Shown here: positions 46,791-57,675 of the stretch, piece by piece
Numbering within the stretch: the stretch's first letter is position 1
Layout: every line of letters begins with the position of its first letter
Assembly (NCBI GenBank): GCA_963556695.1
Contig: CAUWAG010000013.1
Coordinates: 310,001-374,000 of the forward strand
Direction of reading: 5' to 3'
Length of the DNA: 64,000 nt
Source of the DNA: Anthostomella pinea
Lineage: Eukaryota; Ascomycota; Sordariomycetes; Xylariales; Xylariaceae
The notes under the pieces: generated by a model
What the model saw: only the letters and a program-made list of their open reading frames with translations
Told to the model about the DNA's origin: nothing
The model's database searches: none
Position numbers and translations under genes: made by a program

Positions 46791-49342
46791 TTACGAATCC
46801 ATCGGGAACCGCCCGGTGAACTTGAAAGTCTTGAGCCCCTCGCCCACCGCGCCGACCATCTCGTCGACGCTCGCGCTGACATAGACGCCGTCGGCCTGGG
46901 CATCCATCCCCGCGGCGGCGCGCAGGTCGCTCGGCGCGGCGTCGGTGCCGAACCAGCCGACCGGCTTGCCGTACAGGAACGCGGCGCTGAGGATCTGCAG
47001 CGGGCGCATGGCCGGGTAGAGCGGGGAGGCGGGCGCGTTGGGGGCGAAGACCGATTCCGCGCCCGACACGGCGATGACGGCGTCGAAGTCGGTCGCGTCG
47101 GCCGCCGAGTAGGTCTTGTCGACGCCGTCCGCGAGCGTCTCGGCCACGATGGTGGGGACGAGGCCGTGGTCGGCGGCCAGGCGCTGCTTGAGGGACTTGG
47201 CCTGGTCCATGGCCTGCGCGGATGTCGTCGTGTTGCTGGCACTGGCATTGCCGATGCTGGCCAGGATGCCGACTTTCAGCGTCGCGACCGTCGGCAGCGT
47301 GGCGTTGGTGATGCTGATGCCGGCCGTGACGTTGTCGTGGTAGTATGTCGGGTCCGGCGCGGGGACGGCCATGCCGAGCGCCTCGGCGACGCGCGCTGCG
47401 ACGTCGTGGCTGACTCGGTTGAGTTGCGTCAGCACGTTCTGCTTGACCTCGGTCGACGTCAGCTTGCTCGTCTCGAAGCGCATCGCGTTGATCAGGAACT
47501 GCTGCTCCGCCGGCTCGAGCGAGTTGTAGAAGAGCCGCGTCTGCGACCAGTGGTCGTCGAACATCGACGAGAGCCCGCGCACCAGGCCGCCGCTCGTGCC
47601 GCGGATCGGTGCGCTGAAGAAGCCGCGCCCGGTTTTCTGGTTCGCCTGTTGTGGGTATCCGTCGTTGAGGGTGTTGGGGGAGTCTGGCACGTGTTAGCGA
47701 CAAGCCATAATGATACCGTGACACACAAGGTGTTCATTTAAAAGAAAACTTACAGTGTGCGGTGTTCTTGTGGATGAAGTTCTGGGCAGCACCGTCACGG
47801 TTGTTGTTGTGAATAGGAGCGAGGGGCCGGTTGATGGGCAGCTGCTCAAAGTTGGGGCCACCGTGTCGGTTCAGCTGAGTGTCGAGGTAGGAGAAGATGC
47901 GCCCTTGCAACAAGGGATCCTCGGTAAAGTCGATACCACGTACGACGTGTCCAACCTGAAACTGCAGTCTGCGTCAGTATCGTCAACTGAACGAGATTTG
48001 TACCACCTTGCCCAGAGATTATCATGGACTAAAAGGGTGAGATGAGTTAGCTTACCATGACCTGTTCGGTCTCGGCGAAGTAGTTGGTCGGGTTCGTGTG
48101 AAGCTTCATGACACCAAGCTTTTGCAGCGGAGCGTACTCCTCGGGGAGGATCTTCGTTGGGTCCAATAGGTCGAACCCGAATGCCAGTGCCTTGTCCTCA
48201 TCGACGACCTGAACGGCAAGTTCCCACTCAGGACCGTTGCCAGACTCAATGGCGTCGAAAAGGTCTTCTCGGTGCGAATCTGCGTTCTTTCCGGCTAGAA
48301 CCTGAGCTTCTTCCCATACGAGACTAGCTTTGCCTTGCTTGCTCTTCCAGTGCCACTTGACCAGCTTCGATGTGCCATCGTCGGTGACTAAGCGGAAAGT
48401 ATGAACTCCGAAACCATCCTGTGCGATGTCAGTATTACAAATCGAAACAAATGCAAAGAATATCTCTAACCATGTGTCTGAAGCTTCGGGGGATACCATA
48501 TCCAGCCATGGCCCAGAAGAGAGTATGTAGCGAGGAGGTTTGTTGAGAGAAGAAATCCCATGCCGAGTCGTGAGCAGTGGCTGCTTGAGGTATCTCATTG
48601 TCTGGTCTTGGCTTGACAGCGTGGATGAGATCGGGGAATTGGATGGCATCCTGGATGAAGAACACGGGAATATTGTTTCCTACGATGTCTTGGAGCAGGT
48701 TAGCAAGAGCCCAAGCGAGTGCACATGATGGGATATATACCGAAATTGCCCTCGTCGGTGTAGCTATGTCTTTAGTTAGCGCGGCGTTGCCAACCAGAAG
48801 CGAGAGTGACTCACAATCGCGTCGCAAAACCGTGGACATCACGAGCGGTGTCGGCGCTTCCGCGAGAGCCAGCCACAGTCGAGAACCGAGTGAACATAGG
48901 AGTCTCCTTGCCAGCACTACTCAGGAACGACGCAGCGGTGAGATTACTCCAGTCGCCATAGCTCGTGAATATACCGTGGGCTCCGGCTCCTCGAGCGTGA
49001 ACGGCGCGCTCAGGCACCTGCCAACATGTCAGCCAATTCTCAGGCGTATATTCAGAGCCTACCCACCCGTTCGTGATCGAAGTGCGTGATCTTCTGTCGG
49101 AAGATGAAGTCCTCGAGCAGAGTTGGTCCTCTCTGGCCTGCTCGGAGGCTGCCCTGCTCCTCGATCTGGCCACCGACATCATCGGTCATGAAACCGGTGC
49201 TGTCATCGATCATGGCATCGGCCAACGGGGCCTGGGTGTAGTCATCGGCCCGGGCGTGGAGGGCCGCCGGGTCGGAGAAAGGGCAACCAGCGGAGGCAAG
49301 TCCCACGAGCGCAAAGAGCGCAACGGAGGTGATGCGACCCAT
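46791..49342 (-). CDS. Secreted large-subunit catalase
   Basis: Seven exons on the minus strand: 49342-49067, 49017-48815, 48763-48741 (23 nt), 48688-48471, 48418-48056, 47961-47754 and 47683-46791. They encode 727 aa. The signal peptide [19 protein letters not shown] selects the ATG at 49342 over an upstream one at 49381. Catalytic His99 is in [15 protein letters not shown] and Asn172 in [14 protein letters not shown]. The heme-ligand Tyr386 is in [10 protein letters not shown]. The C-terminal 200 residues form the amidotransferase-like domain of large-subunit catalases ([25 protein letters not shown]). The enzyme dismutates hydrogen peroxide outside the cell or in the wall. It looks intact. 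Confidence 0.95.
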
Positions 49343-52302
49343 GACGACTTGGTTTCCCTTTTTGCCTGTCAGACTCCTCAATATATATTGACAGAGGACA
49401 GGAAGGAGGCGGAGAGGGTGGATCCTGGTGGAAGGGCAGGAAGGAAAAAGGTAAACCTCGAAGGGAGGAGACAGGTAGGCGGGATGGGAATCGTGCTGTG
49501 TTTATAGAAGAGAACGTTGACCCGAGATGAGCAAACACGTTGGGGTACATGTAGGAGGAAGGTACGTACCGGGGTGGCAGGTCAGGTATCAAATTGTCTT
49601 GGACCAACGTTATTGCAGGTGTGGATGTTGTGAATGTTGTGCCTGAGGCTCTGACGCAGAGGCGGCTTGCGGCAGAACCTAGGTACTAATTACTAATTTA
49701 CCGTATCAGAGCTGCAGGTCCTTTCACTCTCCTACCACAGACGACAGATCACCCGACGCGCAAGAAGGGCGGTGGTGTTGTTGTGTGGCTTGAGATGTTG
49801 AACCTGCAGGCCAAGAGGAGCTCCATCCAAAGATTCTAAACCACGTCCCACTTACCCAAGGTTGGCCGCCAGTAACAATCGAGGCTATGATAAACTGAAA
49901 ACCCGATTCGGTCTGTAGGACCGAGTGACAACTTTCCCTTTGGGATTGCTGTGGATAGCGGTGCTGGGGAAAGTGGAAGATACCGGGATGGGCTGGGCTT
50001 GGAAGTTGGTGGTTTATCCCGATACAGCTTGGTTGTGGGTTGATAGAACCAGCACGGCGCAAACCAGGAAGCGCCCGGCAACTGATCATGACCTTGGGAC
50101 CTTGGCCATGCGAGAGTCCAGAGAGAAACAGCTTGGTGAAATGTCGATTGTGATATCTTGTGCGCATGAACAGGGTAGCTACCGCTTGGTAGCGGCGAAC
50201 TATCGTGTCAGGTCTGGTCATGCCATGTCAGGGCTCACGGTATTGATGTGATATCCATGGATGTTGCGAAGCCGGCCAATCCGGCACGACCATGGACAAC
50301 CAACCGCGACTTGTTACTGCACAGCGTCTTCCGCCTTCCTCATGTGTAAGTCCAACCTGGTAAGCTGTAAGCTGATGGCACCAGCATGACCACGACCACG
50401 ACGCGTCTCATGCGCGAGTAACGTTATGCCCGGCGTGTCGAGAGCAGCAAGCAGCTCCCTCGAGCTTCGGTTCCCTGGCATGTTGACGCACGGCAAAACA
50501 GATGATGACCTCGGTAGCTGCTCGGGCCCTCTGGAGTCTGAACCGCATCCATGATAACCGAACGGAGATCCGCATCGCGGTGGCAGGGGTTTCTCCCCCC
50601 TTGGGCTGAAGCGATTGGACTGTGGTGGCCCGGTCTTCTCTATTCCGCAACTCATCTCAATCCAATTCATCCCGCATCGCCGGCTCCGAGGTCTGTACCC
50701 GAATCGATCTTCAGATCTTTCCTGAAACAATGGCAATAAGACATCTTCACTCCGAGGCTCTGTCTGGCACTGCAAACTGTAGTCCGACGTCACAGTGGCC
50801 AATATGTCCCCGGCCTCAATCAGATGTCTCCAAGCACTGGCTGGCGGGAGTCCGGGACTGTCGTGGTCCTGGACTGGGGGTTCGATCGTCTCTTGGCCGA
50901 TGTCAAATACTCATCGTACGCAACGTGCAGATCAACTACCAACAGAACAGAACCTCTCTCTCTCTCTCTCTGCAGGGCTATAAAAAGATTTGAGGCCAGC
51001 GGCCAAGCGGCCAAGCGCACCTACGACTCGTCCGGTCTTGTCCGAGTCAGGAGATCGAGTTCGGATTGGGCCGTTGGGTTGCATCGAAACCGTTCACATG
51101 CAGGAAGCACAGCAGCATGCCGAAGCGGGTTGGTACCTGTTGCAGCAATCAACCTCAGCATGTTTCTGTCCCACTACTGCGCGAGATTATCCCAGGGTCG
51201 CCGCAGAGCCGTCCGAAGAATCGATGTGTTCTAAACTTCTGCCTCGACGCCGAGCTCGGAACTAGTCGAGCTGGGCCGGCTCGTCATGAACAGCGCGGGA
51301 CTAATCACGGCAGATAACCTCCCCCTGTCGCATCGAACCGTCGGCATTTGCATCAAATCGCCAAATTGGCAGATTGGATGCCACGGCAGACGGGCTGGGA
51401 TGGAATGGTGACATTCATGGATGGGGGACCTGGCAGCCCGATGCGGCCTATAGTGCGGCCCCCACCGTATAAAGGCAATGGGTCACAACTTGCAACGGCT
51501 CCCACGTGTTCTAGAGTCTTCTCTCCCCATAGAAAAGTCAAACTGTTGCGCACCGTCAGCCGTCAGCATACTGGTCAGTGGTAGAGGCCACCGGATGGAT
51601 GGAGCCATCGCGGGAGCGGAGCGTGTGCGGAAAGTACTGTGTACAGTAGATTGCTCGCCTATATCTGTGTAACGAAGCGTCGTAACGCCGCCCTGACGAC
51701 GTCTTGGTATGACGCAAACGACTTTGAGCAATGAGTGGATAGTTGTGTCGCCAAGCACCCGTCGGATCTTCTTTGCAAAGCGCACATGTTTCTTCGTTTG
51801 CTCTGGTTTCTCGGTGCGCTGATCCCCTGATCCCCCGGTCCCGTGGAAACTGTTTGTATGCAACAGCATTGGAACAACGGGATAACGGACGGTTCCGAAC
51901 CCCCTTGCTTAGCGTCTAACCTTACCTGGATAGGCTTATCACCTCGCTTGGAAGCCTTTATCAGGATGGCTGGTATAAAGCCACAGGTTTTCCCCGCCAG
52001 TGAGGCTGGTACGATCTATTCATTCGCACGCAAGCCACTCGCGCAAGCCAAAAAGTATCAGGTGGAAAAGTAATCGGACGCCGTCGGTTACAGGACAGCT
52101 TCCGCCTTTCCCCGTCAACTTCGTTGCGAATATATTCCTGACCGCCGGATGTTTTCGAGCAATACCCACCGGCTACGAACAAATTAGATGGGCAGCCGGG
52201 ATTCTGATCCTGCCTTTGGCATCATGATGACTTTGGAATCATGATGGACCATAGATCAGGGGTGCGGGGATCTTCCGTGCAGTTCCGGCCACTTACACAG
52301 TA
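49343..52302. other. Gene-poor upstream region of the catalase gene
   Basis: About 3 kb with many short ORFs on both strands, none coherent. The first few hundred bases are the catalase promoter. A CT microsatellite lies at 50,956-50,973. I see no gene or RNA. Confidence 0.5.
49501..49506 (-). promoter_or_regulatory. TATA box candidate of the catalase gene
   Basis: TATAAA on the minus strand, 158 bp before the catalase ATG, giving a plausible leader of about 130 nt. Confidence 0.4.
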
Positions 52303-52806
52303 ACGGCGGGGACCTAGATGTGGGACAGCGCCCCATGTGGGACAGTTTTCTCACCAAAACTCCAATATTGCGACATTTATAACTCAACCAATAGTGATGC
52401 CACAATATATTTGTTTAAACAGGAATATTCGTTGATTTTCTTTTTATATTTAAGTCCAGTTACTCCTTGTAACTTGTTTTGATACTGGAGTTGCAATTAC
52501 ATAAAGTTTTGCCCCTACGAAATTTTACGTTTCGGGCTGCCGTAAGGCTGCCGCAAGGCTGGTTTTCCCGACCTTTTGGTGGGAGCGAGGCTCGGTTCAA
52601 GTTCAACACACCGCTACGTTCTTGGTACGGAAGCAGGACCTAACACTCCATATGATATCAAAACACCAAGAAAAGACGATTCTAATAATACTATTGTGAT
52701 ATTTACAGCTTCAGAATTAACAGAGATACATGTAAGTGAACATAGTGGGATTAGGTGTAAAATCTGTCCCACATGGGGGGCTGTCCCACATCTAGGTCCC
52801 CGCCGT
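52303..52806. mobile_element. 504-bp MITE with 43-bp near-perfect inverted repeats
   Basis: The termini 52303-52345 and 52764-52806 are inverted copies with 42 of 43 positions identical, beginning ACGGCGGGGACCTAGATG. Each terminus holds two direct copies of ATGTGGGACAG. TA duplications lie at 52301-52302 and 52807-52808. The interior is AT-rich and has no transposase. Size, TIRs and TA target fit a Tc1/mariner/pogo-powered non-autonomous element. It shares no ends with the other elements in the window, so its helper lies elsewhere. The near-perfect ends suggest a fairly recent insertion. Confidence 0.85.
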
Positions 52807-55261
52807 TATCACCGCCCTCGTGAGGTTACAACGGCTCAATGCGGTGTCAGATTGTCAGATCACGTTGCATGGCTCGGTGCTGCATATAGTAGGTCAGATT
52901 TGATATCGCAAGGGTATTAGATTCCACATCGCCATTTTATTCCACATTTCTGTTTTCTCAACTCGAGCATTAGGTGGAAAGGATACGGTCTACCGGACCA
53001 TGTGACCAAACCGAGAACGAGCACGACGAGGCCTACTTGCTGCTTGGACGATCAGTTCACGGATAGACCGAAAGATGTCCTCTCCTACCCTTGCAGCGTA
53101 ACTCAGGCACCTGTGCAGCAAGACAGTCCTTCGGGGACATGGGACGAGCCCCAATTCCGCCTAAACTATGGATGGCTCAAGCCATTGAAAGAATGATCCA
53201 GGGCTGGCAAAACGATCGCGGACTATCCTCGCGCGTATGTCTACCCCACAGGATGTCTACCCCACAGGGTGACAAATCTCCAACACCATTGCGGCCCGCG
53301 ACTTCAAGCCTGATACTCTTGCAGGAAAGACGATGGTGCGGTGACCTGAACGAATCGGCGCTGAATACAGCACGATATGGTTCCGTATCAGCAAGATATT
53401 GAGCCAGATCCAACCTCCAAAGACATACCGCAGGATTCAGGGCCGAACAGGGCTGGAATTCTCTCTTCATGCAAGTGGCTTTTCAAAACCAGCTGGGGCT
53501 GCGCATTATCAGAAGAACAAGCCTCGGTTGAGTGGCTGGTCGTTGACATATGGGAGGCTGCGCAGCTCTTACAAGCCGAAGCCGTCCTGTCTGCAAGTCA
53601 ACTCCCGCACGTTGATTCTTCGCGGCGGTGCTAAGGACCAGGATGGAAAACCGGCTCTTCCGCCCTTTTCGCGTTCACAACCCGCCAGCCAGGGGGCGAA
53701 TACAGACGCGCAACGTCCAGGCCGTAGGAAAGTTCAAGGTATTCGCCTTGCCCGACGACTGTGCTGCGTATCACCTACTGTCTGGTACGGCGTAGCACGG
53801 TGCTTGTCCATCAACTCACCATGCCGGCACCACGTTGTAAGGGAGGAACGCGCAGCGCTGGAAACACCTCACATCCCGTTCTCATGGCCCAAGGGCTCTC
53901 ATTGCACGGCTCGACTTGGGGTTCACAGTTAGACAGGCTCCGATCTCGGCAGCACTCGCTGAACCTCTCAAATTCATCAGCTCCGGCTTCGGCTTCTGCG
54001 CCACGCTTCCTCGGTGTCCTCGACACTGACTAGTTACGCAGCAGGGTATTACCTATATACGAGTATCTCATGACGCCCAATGCGCTTTGATGAGAAACCT
54101 AGAGGAACAAGAGGAAACCCTCGTGCGTAGCCTGATACGGAAGAGGTGCTTTTGGGATGGGCGGGTGATGTGCAATTCCGGTCCCTGGTAGTGTATGTGT
54201 GACCATAAGCACAAGGCGCGGCACGGTTGGTTCGGGGCTCTTCGGTGGCTGAAATTGACCCAGAGCCTCGGGACGCCTCGGTACACGGTATATTTTTGGC
54301 CAGCTCACAGCTCCGGGAGATCCATAGGCAATCTTTTTAGATCACACATGCCAAAGTCCTCGACATTGATACGTTGGGGACTTGGCGGTTTCTACTGTTC
54401 AGCCGTGGCTGCCGCGTGGAGGACCGAAGAGGTTACAAGGCAGTGATACTTCCCCGGTGCCTTACATCCCGGAACAGGCTCTCTCTGCCCTGGTGACTTG
54501 AGGCGCAGTTTAGAGGTCATACGATCTGATATCATGCAGTTGGCTGCGGCCTTGACATGCCGCATCTACTTCGGTGTAGCGGCCCATCCGATGTCACATT
54601 TAACCCGGGTCCAATGGAAACAGTACATGACTATCTCAACAGCGCCCACATGTTCCTCACACCGACACATAGTCTCGCTCTACCCATCGTTATGCTCGTA
54701 TCCCGATGATGACCTTCGGATCGCCAGCATAGCTGACACGACAAGGAGCGAGCGAGTGGTCGGTACTCTTGGCCAAACACCACTGGATAGATTGGTACGG
54801 TTATGTCCCTAGTACCCTTGTTGCTTTCCGGCCTGCCTAGGCTGTGTAGTCTATTCGGGGTCCTTTTGGAAGACGAATTTACATTTACATCTCAGCAGAT
54901 ACACTTGTGCCTTATAGCCACTGCAAGGGATGCCTATTGTTGGATTGGGCGCTTTCCTCACGAAGCCCGGTCGATGCTCGAGCCAAAATGGTTGGATGTC
55001 GAGGGTCCTTGGGGAATATCCAGGCCCTATATAACCACTGGGAAATGCGGATGATATAGCCCTTCGTACTTCCTTCCATCATCAACATTCTCATCGTTTC
55101 CTTCGTTTACATCGTCTTTGCAACCAAGTCGATCGCGTCTCAGCTCAGAATTTCACCTACGAAACGCACAACCACTTCTACTGCATATACCCCTTTGCTG
55201 CTCCTACTTCAAATCGCATTCCGACACGACCAACACAGCAGTCTACCAAGATCCTGGAAAC
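52807..55261. other. Gene-poor region after the MITE
   Basis: 2.45 kb of unremarkable sequence. A 16-bp direct duplication (TGTCTACCCCACAGG...) lies at about 53238-53270. The longest plus-strand ORF (53399-53932) has no family resemblance. The right end carries the promoter of the next secreted-protein gene. Confidence 0.5.
55028..55034 (+). promoter_or_regulatory. TATA box candidate for the secreted protein at 55262
   Basis: TATATAA 228 bp before the ATG, followed by a pyrimidine-rich leader (TTCCTTCCATC, CGTTTCCTTCG). This fits an expressed fungal gene with a leader of about 200 nt. Confidence 0.4.
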
Positions 55262-55951
55262 ATGAAGTTCTCATCCGCTGCCCTCGTCCTCCTAGGTGGT
55301 GTCTCTTCGGATTGGCACGCAACATCCCAGCGGCTTTATCATGCCCTGGCCTTCGCGCAGGCCCAGGAGGGGCCATACTCGCGGGCGCGGAAGAAGACTT
55401 GTGCGATGGCCTTTGATGACAATTCAGACCTCATTCTACCAGCAGCAGAGAGTACCATCTCAAACACGGCGCTATCTGTACGCTCGGCTCATTCCGCTGG
55501 GGGAGGTAGCGGCATGGTGTCCCGAGAAGACGCGGAAACCATCACGATCAGCAAGAACCACGCAGCAAGGCTCATAGACATAAGTCCCCAAGTTAACTTT
55601 GATGCGGCCTTTATCGGTGGCACCGATTGCGCTTTGGGTGTCTTCTTCCTATCCAACTTCACGGGCTTTCTTTCCGCCGGTTCTACGGAGCTCCAGGTTT
55701 TCAGTCCCAATACAGGCGGCGCAGACGCCCTCATCGGCATCCCCTTCAACATCACGCTAGACGACAAAAGCCATTGCCTTGTAAAGTTCGACTGCGAGTT
55801 GCATCGGAAAGGTTCGCTGAATTTTACGATTTCCATTCGGAGCGATGACGATCCTGGCGCGGTTGTCATCACGCATTCACTTGAAACCCCAGGCATCAAC
55901 AGTTTCTTCATCGCCGAACTTGTTAACATGGATGTTCCTTGCGCGGATTGA
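55262..55951 (+). CDS. Putative small secreted protein, 229 aa
   Basis: The N-terminus MKFSSAALVLLGGVSS looks like the start of a signal peptide, but a polar insert (DWHATSQRLYH) separates it from ALAFAQAQ. A 60-nt GTCTCT..GCGCAG segment (55302-55361) could be removed as an intron without breaking the frame, so the exact N-terminus is open. A dibasic RARKK lies at 41-45. The C-terminal half (from about 108) alternates hydrophobic and polar residues like a beta-sandwich, with cysteines at 123, 172, 178 and 227 and possible glycosylation at NFT and NIT. An upstream in-frame ATG at 55118 would mask the signal. I recognise no family. Confidence 0.6.
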   Translation: MKFSSAALVLLGGVSSDWHATSQRLYHALAFAQAQEGPYSRARKKTCAMAFDDNSDLILPAAESTISNTALSVRSAHSAGGGSGMVSREDAETITISKNHAARLIDISPQVNFDAAFIGGTDCALGVFFLSNFTGFLSAGSTELQVFSPNTGGADALIGIPFNITLDDKSHCLVKFDCELHRKGSLNFTISIRSDDDPGAVVITHSLETPGINSFFIAELVNMDVPCAD

Positions 55952-57153
55952 CCGCTTGCTCTTGTCAGATAATTTGGAGCTTGGAGCAAGGCTCTTGATT
56001 GGGATACAGACGAGGATGGTGACGTGGTCGGTGGTGGGGCTTGAATAGGTATCTTTGTCCCAGGAGGATTTCATGTGTATCAGTCAACAAAGTTTATACG
56101 AGCCCATCTATGTCTAGCTGAAAACGCGAATAAGTAATTGAAGTCTGCCTACTAGTCATCGCCTTCAGCTTTGTAGGTTACGATCAGTCTCGGACATGTA
56201 TCGAAGTACCTAGTAACTTACCATCGACTTGGACATGATCCCCAAGCAGCAGGACAGTGATTGATAGCGAGGGAATATCTGCTGAACGGAACTGCATACC
56301 AGGAATGTTGCTATTGATAGATGTTGGTGCTGCTGAGAGCGAGGCATGGGTGATTGAGTAGAAGGCGTGTAACATGGAAATGGCAAACCGTTCTGTGCTG
56401 CATATGACGGCCAGTAGCTAGGGCCCAACACAGTAAAAGCTTTCCGGTATACTATTGTAATCCTCGCGACTGGGGCAGCGCTCAGTGGTGTCCATGCAGT
56501 ACTTTTGCCATGGACGATTATCTACTGCTGACCATCTCCGGAAGGACGTTATTATTGGTAAATGTTAGTAGAGCTTTGCGAGGAATACTTTATGCTTTTG
56601 ACTCGTCCCGAGCAGTCGGTCCAGATGCAAGGTGTACTATATTCGACCGTGTTGATTCAATGAATCACAAGCAGGGGTGTCTCAATTAGGAACCCCTATT
56701 TTCAACCTGAGTGTTGGAGTGAGGCGTTGTGGCTAAGCAGCCCAGAGCCACTGTGATGGGCGGAGGATTTAATACCGCTCACCCATCCCTTCCGATGCAA
56801 GGGGCAGACAAGATCGATTTAGACTTATCATATGCATTGCACCGCTATGGTAAATCTGGCTCAAGCCTGAATGCTCTAATTTTGGCTTCAAGCCATGCAC
56901 ATAGCCTCTGCTGTGGTCGCCGTCGTCTGGTGTTGGGACTCCCTGCGAGCGGTATGATGCTTAGACGTATCAGGCTGACGATGAGCGAGTGATGTATAAA
57001 GTCGGCTCCTGATATTGGGTACTCAGGACGACCATCTTCTCTTTCATCTCAACCTCATCTTATCTCTACCAGGTCTCGCCCTACCCAGGACCAAGAACTT
57101 GTCTTCCTCGAAGAATACCTTCGTCTCCAAGCCCAAGATTTATCAACGACACC
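55952..57153. other. Intergenic between two secreted-protein genes
   Basis: 1.2 kb with no supported gene. It ends with a TATA box and pyrimidine-rich leader for the next gene. Confidence 0.5.
56995..57000 (+). promoter_or_regulatory. TATA box of the secreted protein at 57154
   Basis: TATAAA 154 bp before the ATG, followed by CTCTTTCATCTCAACC, a pyrimidine-rich start-site-like stretch. Confidence 0.45.
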
Positions 57154-57675
57154 ATGAAGCTCACCATCTTCTCCCTCGTTGCCTTCGCGAGCGTCGTGGT
57201 TGCAGCCATGCCCTCGACAAACGGCTGCACAGCCGACATGAAGTCCATACTGGTCTCCTCGGACGACGACGACTTCGTCTTCGAGCTCGATAACGATAAC
57301 ACGGACTTCCCTGGGAATCGATTTCTCACATACACCCTTCCGGCTGGCACTCCTCGCGACAGCGGAAATACCTTCCAGATCATACTCTCAGATGAAACCG
57401 AGTTCTTCGCCAGCGTGGAGAACACCGACGGAGTGGAGTTCAACGCTTTCCTCATCCAGGACAATGGCGACCGGGGCAAACCACTGGGAAATCCCTTCAC
57501 GATAGTAAAAACTCCTGTACAACAACAGTCGCTGCCGTTTTCGATCAGCGGTATCATCGCTGAGAACATTACAATTGAATATGTCCTCACGGACCTCCAA
57601 ACGCCAACTGATGTCTTCTTTTTTGGGAATGGGAATGGGACTGATGGGCTGCTGCTGAAGGTTACTTGTCCTTAA
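57154..57675 (+). CDS. Small secreted protein, 173 aa
   Basis: A single exon with a clean signal peptide (MKLTIFSLVAFASVVVAA). The mature chain has only two cysteines, near each end (25 and 172), which suggests one disulfide closing the chain. It is Asp-rich near its start (SSDDDDFVFELDNDN) and otherwise alternates hydrophobic and polar residues as beta-sheet proteins do. One NIT glycosylation site lies near 135. A TATA box lies 154 bp upstream. It has the same general size and character as the protein at 55262, 1.2 kb upstream on the same strand, but I cannot align them convincingly. Function unknown. Confidence 0.75.
   Translation: MKLTIFSLVAFASVVVAAMPSTNGCTADMKSILVSSDDDDFVFELDNDNTDFPGNRFLTYTLPAGTPRDSGNTFQIILSDETEFFASVENTDGVEFNAFLIQDNGDRGKPLGNPFTIVKTPVQQQSLPFSISGIIAENITIEYVLTDLQTPTDVFFFGNGNGTDGLLLKVTCP

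Noticed and set aside
46632..47741. Long plus-strand ORF of 369 codons opposite the catalase last exon
   Set aside because: It is the antisense shadow of the GC-rich catalase C-terminal domain. Its sequence is Arg/Gly-rich and resembles no family.
52576..52920. ORF of 114 codons crossing the right end of the MITE
   Set aside because: It runs through the inverted repeat into flanking DNA and has no transposase motif.
53399..53932. Plus-strand ORF of 177 codons
   Set aside because: Composition is random-like, with overlapping ORFs in other frames and no recognisable domain.
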